NCBI GenBank assembly: GCA_902593125.1
Contig: CACJGU010000009.1
Location: 1 to 41,983 of the forward strand
Length of the DNA: 41,983 nt
Reading direction: 5' to 3'
Source of the DNA: an uncultured Alphaproteobacteria bacterium
Lineage (GTDB): Bacteria; Pseudomonadota; Alphaproteobacteria; HIMB59; GCA-002718135
Shown: in pieces, positions 24,964-33,056 of the stretch
How positions within the stretch are numbered: the stretch's first letter is position 1
How the letters are laid out: each line of letters starts with the position of its first letter
Position numbers and translations under genes: made by a program
The notes under the pieces: model-generated
Databases searched by the model: none
What the model saw: the letters and a program-made list of their open reading frames with translations, nothing else
What the model was told of the DNA's origin: nothing

Positions 24964-25891
24964 TATTTTTTCTCCTAATGCCATCGAAATAGACTGCTAA
25001 TATTAATATAACACCTGGAACAATAAGCTGAAATTCTTGAGGTATTCTCATTAGAATTATTCCATTATCAATAATTTTTAAGATTAATATTCCAAGAATA
25101 GTTCCAATAATCGTTCCTCTCCCACCCATAAAACTTGTTCCACCTAAAAGAACCGCAGCTATTACTATTAACTCAAAACCTTTTGCTGATCCTTGTTGTC
25201 CGGTATCCATTAATGAAGCAAGAATCACACCTGACACTCCAACTAAAAGTGAAGTAATAACAAAACCAATTACTTTGTACCTATTATTATTAATACCAGA
25301 TAATTTAGCAGCATCAGGATTGCTTCCAATTGCAGAAAAGTATCTTCCGTATCTAGTAAAGTTTAACAAAACTACAAAAAAAGGAAGAATGATTAGCATT
25401 ATTACTACAGGCATTGGTATGTTTAAGAAAAAACCTTGTCCAATAAAACTAAACAATGGTATCAAATGTGTATTGTAAATAGCAGCCATTGAATAAACAT
25501 ATACACTTCCCTGAAGTATAAGCATCATTGCTAAGGTTGCTATTAAAGAATTTACATTTAATACAGTTCTTACCAGTCCATTAATTAAACCAATCAAAAG
25601 ACAAAATCCAAAAACTGCTATTAATCCTAAAGCAATACTTCCTGATATATTTATGACATCCATTACTATTACTGTAACAAATGACATTAATGCGCCAACT
25701 GACAAATCTACTTCACCACTAGTTAATAGTATAGTCATTCCAAATGCAACAATCATAACTGTTGAGCTTGAGCGCAGTATACTATGTATATTTTGAATAC
25801 TATAAAATTGTGGATTATAAAAAGATAAGAAAATACAAAGTAGTGCTAATATAAAAAAAAGAATTGATTCATTTGATTGTAGGAATTTCAT
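24956..25891 (-). CDS. Ribose/xylose-type ABC importer permease (RbsC/AraH family)
   Basis: This is the first permease of the operon, 311 residues, with eight to ten hydrophobic segments and Gly-Glu-Val-Asp-Leu-Ser-Val-Gly near residues 60-67. It is a paralog of the permease encoded at 22512-23465; two different permeases flanking one RbsA-type ATPase suggest a heterodimeric channel. The ATG at 25891 follows a hairpin-containing 67-bp gap after the binding-protein gene, and the 3' end overlaps the ATPase start by 8 bp. Confidence 0.92.
   Translation of the reverse strand: MKFLQSNESILFFILALLCIFLSFYNPQFYSIQNIHSILRSSSTVMIVAFGMTILLTSGEVDLSVGALMSFVTVIVMDVINISGSIALGLIAVFGFCLLIGLINGLVRTVLNVNSLIATLAMMLILQGSVYVYSMAAIYNTHLIPLFSFIGQGFFLNIPMPVVIMLIILPFFVVLLNFTRYGRYFSAIGSNPDAAKLSGINNNRYKVIGFVITSLLVGVSGVILASLMDTGQQGSAKGFELIVIAAVLLGGTSFMGGRGTIIGTILGILILKIIDNGIILMRIPQEFQLIVPGVILILAVYFDGIRRKNSD
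24972..24975 (-). promoter_or_regulatory. Ribosome-binding site deciding the GTG start of the RbsA-like gene
   Basis: GGAG on the minus strand sits 8 bp before the GTG at 24963. It lies inside the coding sequence that would result from the upstream ATG at 24984, which has no comparable site, so it favours the GTG start. Confidence 0.55.
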
Positions 25892-25917
25892 TGTAATCTA
25901 CATTTACATTATAACTA

Positions 25918-25942
25918 AGCCTCCCTTAAATAAAAGGAGGCT
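25918..25942 (-). terminator. Hairpin between ribose-type binding-protein gene and first permease gene
   Basis: AGCCTCC (25918-25924) pairs with GGAGGCT (25936-25942), extended by TT/AA past one C-A mismatch, with a 5-nt loop. It lies 16 bp after the binding-protein stop on the minus strand. It probably causes partial termination or stabilises the upstream message. Confidence 0.75.
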
Positions 25943-25958
25943 CAAGTATATTTTAAAA

Positions 25959-26978
25959 TTACAGATCAGAAGAGTACTTTGTACACTTTGATTCTGTTGG
26001 AATTTTAGCTACATTTTCAAAGTTAATAGCTCTTTTTTGTCCAGCTTTATCAAAGTCATAATACTTAGCAAAATTATGAACTGTTAATGCCAAAGTTGGT
26101 GTTACTTTATGCTCTGGAACATCTACACCATTGAATAAATCAACTGCAAGATTCATACCAGTATAACCAACTCCTTCTGGGAACATTGCTGCCTCGACTA
26201 GATACGGAGTTCCTTCTTTAGTCATTTCATTAAGAAAAGCTAAACCTTCAGAACCTGTTCCAGCTACAATAAGATCATCTTCTGGTAATCCAGCAGCTCT
26301 CCAAGCTTGAAGACCTCCTAATGCTGATCCATCATTAATACCATAAATTACATTTATGTTTGAGTCAGCAGCTAGAGCAGCAGAAGCAACTTCTACTGAA
26401 CTATCGATCATACCAGATCCATCAAGCTCATGTACTTTTACTGCATTAACATGTTCTGCAAGAGCTTCCATGAAACCTAAAGATCTTAAGAGAGTTGCAG
26501 ATAATAGAGGCAATCCTACATCCATAACTCTTGCTTCAGTTTCACCTCTTGATACTAAAATTCTTCCAACAGCATCACCAGCTTTGTAACCTGCATCATA
26601 ATCACAAATTGCGAATAAGGTTGTCATACCTTTAGCTGGGTTACCCTCAAGGACAGTTGGCATACCTTCTGCTTTTGCTTTCCTTAAGATTGGCACAACG
26701 CCTTCTTCATTAACTGGAGTCATGATTAAAACATCAACTCCTTTAGTCATAAAGTCCTCTGCTTGTTGAGTTTGTTTATTTATATCTAAATTAGCATCCA
26801 TTACTTCCAACTCAATACCTAATTCATCAGCTCTAGATTGTAATCCAAATATAACGTTTTGATACCACTCGTGTGTACCATAGTTTACAATGTAACCAAT
26901 CCTTTTAGGATCAGCTGAAACTGAAAAAGCTAATGATAATGTTATAACAGCTGCTAAAAACCAACTAACTATTTTCAT
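25959..26978 (-). CDS. Ribose-type ABC importer periplasmic binding protein (Peripla_BP_4 family)
   Basis: This is the sugar receptor of the CUT2 importer, 339 residues. A signal peptide ends at about residue 22 (Phe-Ser-Val-Ser-Ala before Asp-Pro). The mature protein has the RbsB-like pattern, with Asp-Ala-Asn-Leu-Asp-Ile-Asn-Lys-Gln near 60-68, Met-Thr-Pro-Val-Asn near 87-91, and Ile-Asn-Asp-Gly-Ser-Ala near 210. A GGGAGG ribosome-binding site (26985-26990) precedes the ATG. It is the first gene of the long minus-strand operon that continues to 15391. The ligand is a monosaccharide, cyclitol or similar; residues alone do not decide. Confidence 0.92.
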   Translation of the reverse strand: MKIVSWFLAAVITLSLAFSVSADPKRIGYIVNYGTHEWYQNVIFGLQSRADELGIELEVMDANLDINKQTQQAEDFMTKGVDVLIMTPVNEEGVVPILRKAKAEGMPTVLEGNPAKGMTTLFAICDYDAGYKAGDAVGRILVSRGETEARVMDVGLPLLSATLLRSLGFMEALAEHVNAVKVHELDGSGMIDSSVEVASAALAADSNINVIYGINDGSALGGLQAWRAAGLPEDDLIVAGTGSEGLAFLNEMTKEGTPYLVEAAMFPEGVGYTGMNLAVDLFNGVDVPEHKVTPTLALTVHNFAKYYDFDKAGQKRAINFENVAKIPTESKCTKYSSDL

Positions 26979-27061
26979 TATTTACCTCCCTATGAAAATT
27001 TTGATTTATATTATGATATTATTTAGATATGTAAATAGTATTTTTAAATATAAACAAAATG

Positions 27062-27073
27062 TTCATATTTGAA
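27062..27073. promoter_or_regulatory. Operator-like site in the divergent promoter region
   Basis: TTCATATTTGAA lies in the 157-bp gap between the ribose-type binding-protein gene and the epimerase gene. It matches the perfect palindrome at 6391-6402 in 11 of 12 positions. Whether the IclR protein or another factor reads it is unknown. The rest of this gap shows only AT-rich sequence. Confidence 0.3.
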
Positions 27074-27135
27074 ATTTTTTAGTCAGAACTCTCTTGTTTT
27101 GTATATGTTTTCATGGCAAAATATCATTTAAATTT

Positions 27136-28113
27136 ATGACTTTTTTAGTTACTGGTGGAACTGGCTTTATTGGAAAAAGAGTTGTAGCACAATTACTTAA
27201 AAGAAATATCCAAGTTGTCGCAACAGATATCAATGTAGATGATGAACAAAGTGATTTTGAAAAGTATTTAAATAGTAAAAGTATTTCTTCAAAAGGTTTA
27301 GAGTTGCGTGAACTAGATATGTCATCAAAAGATGATATTAAAAACATTTTTGAAAACTATAAGTTTACCAATATCATTGCATGCGGATATCAAATGAGTA
27401 ATTTGATCGATAGAAATCCAATTAAGGGCTCTGAGGTGAATATTGTAGGAATGACTAATTTATTTCAATCAGTGTTGAATTATAATATTAAAAGAATGGT
27501 TTTTCCAAGTAGCCAAAGTGTTTATGGTACAACCTCAAAATTATTTAATAATCAGCCTGTAAAAGAGGATGATTATTGTGGTCTTCAACATCAATTGTTT
27601 ACTTATGCAGTGATGAAGTTGCTAAATGAATTCATGGCTAAAAAATATATAGATTTACATGGAATAAGTATTGCATGCACTAGACCTTCAGTAGTGTTTG
27701 GTTATGGAAGAAAACGCAGTTCCTTAATGTGGGCTGAGGAATTTGCTACAAACCCAGCATTAGAAAAACCTGCACATCTACCTTTTCCAGAATCAAATAA
27801 AGATAATTATATTTATGTAGAAGATTGTGCAGAACAATTTATTGAATTAAGTTTAAAAGAAAAATTAAATCATTTTGTTTATAATACAGGCTCTGAAACT
27901 GTTTCTGGCACAGAATTAAAAAAAATAATTACTGAATTGATACCGAATGCGGAAGTTACTTTTGATGAAACGGGAAAGCCTACACCTTTTATTGATGATC
28001 AAAATGATCAACGTATTAGAGAGGAATTATCATTTGTTCCTAAAAGTCTTAAAGAAGGGATTAAAGCGCATATGAATGAGGCAAGAATTGCAAATAATTT
28101 CAACCCAATATAA
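27136..28113 (+). CDS. NAD-dependent epimerase/dehydratase (extended SDR)
   Basis: This extended SDR has Thr6-Gly-Gly-Thr-Gly-Phe-Ile-Gly13, Asp26 for NAD, a Ser-Ser-Gln-Ser-Val-Tyr-Gly active-site strand and the catalytic Tyr-x3-Lys in Tyr-Ala-Val-Met-Lys. It is 325 residues from the ATG at 27136; a TTG at 27094 would add a Phe/Cys-rich leader and is unlikely. Members epimerise or oxidise nucleotide sugars, uronates or free sugars. Divergent orientation from the sugar importer and co-transcription (11 bp) with a MetE-like gene do not fix the substrate; a sugar dehydrogenase role is as likely as nucleotide-sugar epimerisation. Confidence 0.87.
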   Translation: MTFLVTGGTGFIGKRVVAQLLKRNIQVVATDINVDDEQSDFEKYLNSKSISSKGLELRELDMSSKDDIKNIFENYKFTNIIACGYQMSNLIDRNPIKGSEVNIVGMTNLFQSVLNYNIKRMVFPSSQSVYGTTSKLFNNQPVKEDDYCGLQHQLFTYAVMKLLNEFMAKKYIDLHGISIACTRPSVVFGYGRKRSSLMWAEEFATNPALEKPAHLPFPESNKDNYIYVEDCAEQFIELSLKEKLNHFVYNTGSETVSGTELKKIITELIPNAEVTFDETGKPTPFIDDQNDQRIREELSFVPKSLKEGIKAHMNEARIANNFNPI

Positions 28114-28124
28114 AAAGGAAAATA

Positions 28125-29162
28125 ATGTTAAAAACTACTACTGTTGGAAGTTATCCAAGAAAAGACAAACCCAAAGATACGTTAAGAAAGCCTAGTGTTA
28201 GTGAAGAAGAAGCTTTAGACATGGTTCAATGGGCAGTGGAAGATCAATGTAAAATTGGTTTAGATTTTATAACTGATGGAGAATCATATAGAGAAAATAT
28301 GTACTGGTTTTATCAACTAAGAATAGATGGAGTTGACAGTGAAAATAAAAAATACAAACAATTTACAGTTGGTGGTTCAACAGAAAATGTTGATTTATCC
28401 AAAGCTCACCCTTTAGTAAAAGAAAAAGGAGGATTTGGTATTGAATGTGCAGTTATTAATGATGAGATAAAAAATCAAAGATGGAACCTAGCTTCAAAAT
28501 GGAAAAAGGCTCAAGATACTGCAAAAGATAAAGCTATTGTGAAACAAACAATCACAGGACCTCACATGTTAAGTAGATTTTCAGTCAATGAAAGAAAAGA
28601 TCTTTACAAAAATGATGTGGAAGTAGCTCAAGCCTATGCAAAGTGTATTAAAGATGAGATTGATCAATTGCAAAAGCTAGGTTGTGAGAGAATTCAGTTT
28701 GATGAACCAGTTCTAACTGAGTCTCCAGATGAGTGTACTTGGGCTGCAGATGTAATTAATGATATTGTTGACACTTTTCCAAATATGTATTTTAGTCTTC
28801 ATATATGTGGTGGAAATGCACATAGAAAAAGAGGGTATTTTGGAAAGTATGATGATATGGTTGATGGTTTAAAAAAACTTAAAGTGCATGAACTGCACTT
28901 AGAGCATTGCACGCTTCATTATAACATGCTTGATGTTTTTGAAAAATATGATTTTAAGGGCAATCTCTCATTTGGAGTAATTGATCAAAGAACAGACGAG
29001 TTAGAAAGTGTAGAAGAAGTACACAAAAGGATTAAACCTGTTTTAGAAAAGTTTGGATCTGATAGAGTAATTTTATCCAGTGAATGTGGCTTTGGTCATG
29101 TTCCACTAGAAATTACAAGAGCAAAATTATCAAGATTAGTTGAGGCTGCAAAAAAATACTAA
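28125..29162 (+). CDS. Stand-alone MetE-type catalytic domain (cobalamin-independent methyltransferase family)
   Basis: This 345-residue protein corresponds to the C-terminal, zinc-binding half of cobalamin-independent methionine synthase. The zinc ligands His226, Cys228, Glu260 and Cys321 are all present, along with Asp193-Glu-Pro and the N-terminal Val-Gly-Ser-Tyr-Pro. Full MetE is about 750 residues, so the N-terminal half is missing, as in the short archaeal and bacterial MetE-like proteins. It could methylate homocysteine with a different donor or act on another thiol. AAGGAAA upstream serves as ribosome-binding site. Its stop abuts the convergent zinc dehydrogenase gene in TAATTA. Confidence 0.85.
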   Translation: MLKTTTVGSYPRKDKPKDTLRKPSVSEEEALDMVQWAVEDQCKIGLDFITDGESYRENMYWFYQLRIDGVDSENKKYKQFTVGGSTENVDLSKAHPLVKEKGGFGIECAVINDEIKNQRWNLASKWKKAQDTAKDKAIVKQTITGPHMLSRFSVNERKDLYKNDVEVAQAYAKCIKDEIDQLQKLGCERIQFDEPVLTESPDECTWAADVINDIVDTFPNMYFSLHICGGNAHRKRGYFGKYDDMVDGLKKLKVHELHLEHCTLHYNMLDVFEKYDFKGNLSFGVIDQRTDELESVEEVHKRIKPVLEKFGSDRVILSSECGFGHVPLEITRAKLSRLVEAAKKY

Positions 29163-30158
29163 TTATGGAGTTAAGATAATTTTTGGTGAAATCGATTTAC
29201 TTTCATTTATAGTTTCAAAAATTCTCTGTCCATGTTTTAGTTTTTCAAAACTTGTCCATGATAAACTGCCTAATTTATTTTTTCTTATCATTAATAATGA
29301 GTCTTTAAACTCTTTTTGATTGTATGCATAAGAACCAATCAATTTCACTTCATTTCTTGTAAATTGTAAAAAATTAATACCTTCTTTAATGCCAGACAAA
29401 CCGATATGTATTATTAATCCGGCTGATTTAATTAAATTCAGTGATTGCTCTCTTGAATCTTTTGATCCAACAGCATCGTAGATGATATCAAACTTTTGTT
29501 TTAATAGTTTTTTTTGGTTAGGTTTAAAAATATTCGAATTCGTATATTTCTTACATATTTGAAGCTTTTTAAAATTATAATCAACCATATTTATGTTATT
29601 CAATTTTTTAGATTTTAGAATCAAAGCAGTTAATAAGCCGATAGAACCTGCGCCAATAACTAACACGCTTAATTTTGAAAATTTTTTTTCAATATATTTT
29701 TTTGATAAATTAATTGCATGAAGGGCAACTGCAGTAGGTTCAACTAATGTAAAATCATAGAGATTTTTAGTTTTAGGTAAATACAAAACATTATTTTTAG
29801 GAATAGATAATAATTCAGCAAATCCTCCATTTTTTTTTATTGGTTTACTCATACCAATCATTGAAAGTTTTAGACATAAATGATCCATATTTTTTTTACA
29901 ATTTTCACATTTTCTACATGTAATTATTGGATTGATTGTACAGTATTTATTATTATATAAATCTATACCAATAACTTCATGTCCAAGAATTATAGGGGGT
30001 TTCTTTTTTACTTTATCTAAACCGTTAAAAGCATGCATATCAGAACCACAAATTCCGGTAGCTAATACTTTAATAAGAGTTTCGTTTTTTCTAATTTTAG
30101 GTTTTGGAACAGTTTTATAAACAAGTTTTTTTGTATTAGAAAAGACGAGCGCTTTCAT
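29163..30158 (-). CDS. Zinc-dependent MDR alcohol/polyol dehydrogenase
   Basis: This 331-residue medium-chain dehydrogenase has the catalytic zinc residues Cys37 (Gly-Ile-Cys-Gly-Ser-Asp) and His60-Glu61, the structural zinc cluster Cys81-x2-Cys84-x2-Cys87-x7-Cys95, and Gly-Ala-Gly-Ser-Ile-Gly for NAD(P). The ATG at 30158 is 7 bp after the MalK-type ATPase stop; an upstream TTG at 30221 would overlap that gene by 56 bp and is rejected. Last gene of the minus-strand importer operon, it probably oxidises the imported polyol or sugar. The sequence is strikingly Lys-rich compared with the transporter proteins. Confidence 0.87.
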   Translation of the reverse strand: MKALVFSNTKKLVYKTVPKPKIRKNETLIKVLATGICGSDMHAFNGLDKVKKKPPIILGHEVIGIDLYNNKYCTINPIITCRKCENCKKNMDHLCLKLSMIGMSKPIKKNGGFAELLSIPKNNVLYLPKTKNLYDFTLVEPTAVALHAINLSKKYIEKKFSKLSVLVIGAGSIGLLTALILKSKKLNNINMVDYNFKKLQICKKYTNSNIFKPNQKKLLKQKFDIIYDAVGSKDSREQSLNLIKSAGLIIHIGLSGIKEGINFLQFTRNEVKLIGSYAYNQKEFKDSLLMIRKNKLGSLSWTSFEKLKHGQRIFETINESKSISPKIILTP

Positions 30159-30165
30159 AAAAATT

Positions 30166-31260
30166 TTAAAATATAGTTTTTTGTGACTCTTTATCAAAAA
30201 AGTGAACTTTTCTTGGATCAACTTGAAAACTTAATTCATCTCCTACATTCACTTCATAAGGATTATACATTCTACAAATTGTTTCTTTATTATTTATTGT
30301 GATAAAAAGTTGAGTTTCTGTTCCTAATGGCTCAACAATATCTATATTTTTTTTGAATGACCAAAAACCAGTATTCAAATTATTATCTACAGGCATAATA
30401 TCTTCTGCACGTATGCCAAGATAAACTTCTTTTATATTCTGTAATTTATTTTTTTGATCTTCATTACAATCAAAATAAATATTTTCATCTAGTTTAATTT
30501 TTGTTTGATTATTCGAACTGATAATTTCAGCAGAAAAAATATTCATGGGTGGACTACCAATAAAAGTTGCTACGAATACATTAGCTGGTTTACTAAATAC
30601 TTCAATTGGTGTGCCTATTTGCTCTATATATCCGTCTTTCATAATTATTATTCTATCTGCTAATGTCATTGCCTCAACTTGATCGTGGGTCACATAAATA
30701 ATTGTTGTCTTCAACTTTTGGTGAAGCTTTTTAATTTCAGTTCTCATTTGAGTTCTTAACTTAGCATCAAGATTAGATAGTGGCTCATCAAAAAGAAAAG
30801 CATCTGGTCTTCGAACTATAGCTCTGCCCATTGCAACTCTTTGTCTTTGGCCTCCAGATAACTGAGATGGCTTTCTTGATCTTAAATCTTCTAGCCCTAA
30901 AATATTTACTGCTTCAGTTACTCTTTTTTCAATCTCGTCAGATTTTACTTTTGCAATTTTGAGGCTAAATCCTAAATTTTCTTCCACTGACATATGCGGA
31001 TACAAAGCATAGTTTTGAAATACCATTGATACATTTCTATCTTTAGGATCTTTATCATTAACTTTTTCATCATTAATAAAAATGTCTCCACCAGTTATCT
31101 CTTCCAGTCCTGCTATCATTCGTAAAGTGGTTGATTTTCCACAACCTGACGGGCCCACCAGAACTAAAAATTGATTATGAGGAATGATTAAATCCATATT
31201 CTGGACAGCAGTTACTTTTCCATATTTTTTAGAAAGATTCTTTAATTCTACTTGAGCCAT
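30166..31260 (-). CDS. ABC sugar importer ATPase (MalK/UgpC/MsmK type)
   Basis: This is the energising subunit for MalFG-type permeases. In the 364-residue protein, Walker A is Gly36-Pro-Ser-Gly-Cys-Gly-Lys-Ser-Thr44, the signature is Leu134-Ser-Gly-Gly-Gln138, and Asp158-Glu-Pro closes Walker B. The C-terminal 120 residues form the regulatory OB/TOBE part typical of CUT1 ATPases. It follows the MalG-type permease directly, with the stop and start adjacent. As it is the only CUT1 ATPase in the window it may also serve the permeases at 13664-15390, as MsmK-like proteins do elsewhere. Confidence 0.95.
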   Translation of the reverse strand: MAQVELKNLSKKYGKVTAVQNMDLIIPHNQFLVLVGPSGCGKSTTLRMIAGLEEITGGDIFINDEKVNDKDPKDRNVSMVFQNYALYPHMSVEENLGFSLKIAKVKSDEIEKRVTEAVNILGLEDLRSRKPSQLSGGQRQRVAMGRAIVRRPDAFLFDEPLSNLDAKLRTQMRTEIKKLHQKLKTTIIYVTHDQVEAMTLADRIIIMKDGYIEQIGTPIEVFSKPANVFVATFIGSPPMNIFSAEIISSNNQTKIKLDENIYFDCNEDQKNKLQNIKEVYLGIRAEDIMPVDNNLNTGFWSFKKNIDIVEPLGTETQLFITINNKETICRMYNPYEVNVGDELSFQVDPRKVHFFDKESQKTIF

Positions 31261-32121
31261 TTATCCTTTTACACCTCCGAATGTTAGACCTGATACCAAA
31301 TGTTTTTGCACTAAAAAAGTTAATATTAATGCAGGAATAATTATAAAAACTGCCAAAGCACACATTCCAGGCCAATTTATCGTAAATTGAGCAGTAAAAT
31401 CCATCAATCCAACAGTTAAAGTTTTTGAATCTGTACTTCTTGCTAGATTAGATACAAGCGCATATTCATTCCAAGAAATCAAAAAAGCAAATATACCTGC
31501 TGAAGCTATACCAGATTTAGACAAGGGTAGTTCAATATGCCAAAAAGCTTGTAACTTTGTACATCCATCTGTCATAGCTACTTCGGACATCGCTCTAGGA
31601 ATTTGCCTAAAAAAACCATCTGTCAACCAGACAGTAAAAGGTATATTTAGTGCAACAAAAACTAAAATTATACCAAAATGTGTATCAATGATTCCAATTT
31701 TAGAAAATAAAATAAATATTGGAAGACTTAGAGAAATACCAGGGATAGTTCTAGTTAACATTATCATTAGAAAGTAACCATTTTTAAATTTAAAATTATG
31801 TCTTGCAAATCCATAACCGCCAATTGTTCCAACTAAAACAGCAACAAATGTACTAGTAAAAGAAATGACTATAGAATTATAAAGATAACTTAAAACTGGC
31901 ACTGGACTTCTACCCATAGATCCTTCAGATCCTCCGAAAAGCATTGTTTCAAATTGATTGAAACTCAAGTTTCTAGGTATCCATACAGGTGGCTTTGCCA
32001 TGACATCAACTTGTGGTCTAAAAGCTGTCAACACAACCCATAAACCTGGTGTCATTATAAGAATAATAAGGATAATAGCACTTGTCCAAATTAAAATATT
32101 TTGAAATTGTTTTTTACTCAT
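31261..32121 (-). CDS. ABC sugar importer permease (MalG type)
   Basis: This is a membrane subunit of 286 residues with about six helices. The EAA loop reads Glu180-Val-Ala with Gly186 and a downstream Leu-Pro, at the expected place. It overlaps the MalF-type gene by 8 bp and abuts the ATPase gene. The N-terminal segment with Arg-Pro-Gln near 35-37 after the first helix is typical of the MalG branch. Confidence 0.93.
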   Translation of the reverse strand: MSKKQFQNILIWTSAIILIILIMTPGLWVVLTAFRPQVDVMAKPPVWIPRNLSFNQFETMLFGGSEGSMGRSPVPVLSYLYNSIVISFTSTFVAVLVGTIGGYGFARHNFKFKNGYFLMIMLTRTIPGISLSLPIFILFSKIGIIDTHFGIILVFVALNIPFTVWLTDGFFRQIPRAMSEVAMTDGCTKLQAFWHIELPLSKSGIASAGIFAFLISWNEYALVSNLARSTDSKTLTVGLMDFTAQFTINWPGMCALAVFIIIPALILTFLVQKHLVSGLTFGGVKG

Positions 32122-33001
32122 AACTAAGTTGTTGTCTTGATTGCATTAATTTATAAAAAAAGAAGAAAGTAAAAGCGATGGAAAGAAATATGGAAATATA
32201 AGACATTGCGTTTGCCATTCCCATTTTAGCATCGACATATCCAGTTCTAGAAATAAGGGTCCATAATAATTCTGTTCTTTTAGCAGGACCGCCTCCTGTC
32301 ATCATTTGAACAATATCATAAGCTCTTGCAACATCTAATGATCGAATGGTCATTGCTATAAAAACAAAAGGCATTAGAAATGGTAGAGTAATATTTTTAA
32401 AGACTTGCCATGAGTTACACCCATCAACTCTTGCAGCCTCTAATGGATCTTTTGGTATTCCTAAAAGTCCTGCTAAAAGTAAGATAGCAAAGACTGATGT
32501 GCTTGACCATATTTCAGCAGCCATTATTGAAATGTTTGCTAAAACTCCATCTACTAACCATGGAATTGGTTGTATGACCCCAAACTCTCTTAAAAAATTA
32601 TTTAATAATCCAATATTGTCATTAAAAATATATTTCCATTGAAAGCCAACTAAAATTGGTGAAAACATCATTGGAAACATCATCAAAGTTCTTAACGTTC
32701 TTTGACCATAAGTTATTTTATTTATTAACAATGCAATTCCAAGACCGAATACTAATTCTAAATTTAAAGCAATTGCTAAAAATAAAACAGTTCTTCCAAA
32801 AGCAACCCAAAAATCAATATCACCTATTAATCTTTCATAATTTCTGAAACCTACAAAACGATATAATGTATCAGGTTTTGTTAATTTGAATGGTGTGAAA
32901 CTAGTCCATAAAGATAAAAGCAATGGTAATAAAACTACACACGTCAAAATAATTAACGTTGGTAATAGTAAAACCCACGGACCGCTTAGAAATTTTCTCA
33001 T
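32114..33001 (-). CDS. ABC sugar importer permease (MalF type)
   Basis: This is the other membrane subunit, 295 residues with six predicted helices. The EAA loop is Glu188-Ala-Ala, Gly194 and Leu-Pro near 206-207, which binds the ATPase. It comes 55 bp after the binding-protein gene, with a hairpin in the gap, and overlaps the MalG-type gene by 8 bp. The N-terminal region starts with a short basic leader then a helix, normal for this type. Confidence 0.93.
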   Translation of the reverse strand: MRKFLSGPWVLLLPTLIILTCVVLLPLLLSLWTSFTPFKLTKPDTLYRFVGFRNYERLIGDIDFWVAFGRTVLFLAIALNLELVFGLGIALLINKITYGQRTLRTLMMFPMMFSPILVGFQWKYIFNDNIGLLNNFLREFGVIQPIPWLVDGVLANISIMAAEIWSSTSVFAILLLAGLLGIPKDPLEAARVDGCNSWQVFKNITLPFLMPFVFIAMTIRSLDVARAYDIVQMMTGGGPAKRTELLWTLISRTGYVDAKMGMANAMSYISIFLSIAFTFFFFYKLMQSRQQLSYE

Positions 33002-33015
33002 ATTGGTAAGTTATA

Positions 33016-33041
33016 CTAGCCCTTCAAAGTCGAAGGGCTAG
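33016..33041 (-). terminator. Hairpin between sugar-binding-protein gene and MalF-type permease gene
   Basis: CTAGCCCTTC (33016-33025) and GAAGGGCTAG (33032-33041) form a perfect 10-bp stem with a 6-nt loop, 15 bp after the binding-protein stop. No U-run follows on the minus strand, so mRNA stabilisation or partial attenuation fits better than full termination. Confidence 0.8.
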
Positions 33042-33056
33042 ACATTAATTTATTTA

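Noticed and set aside
30159-30221. N-terminal extension of the zinc dehydrogenase from a TTG codon
   Set aside because: It overlaps the ATPase gene by 56 bp, and the ATG at 30158 gives the normal start of the family.
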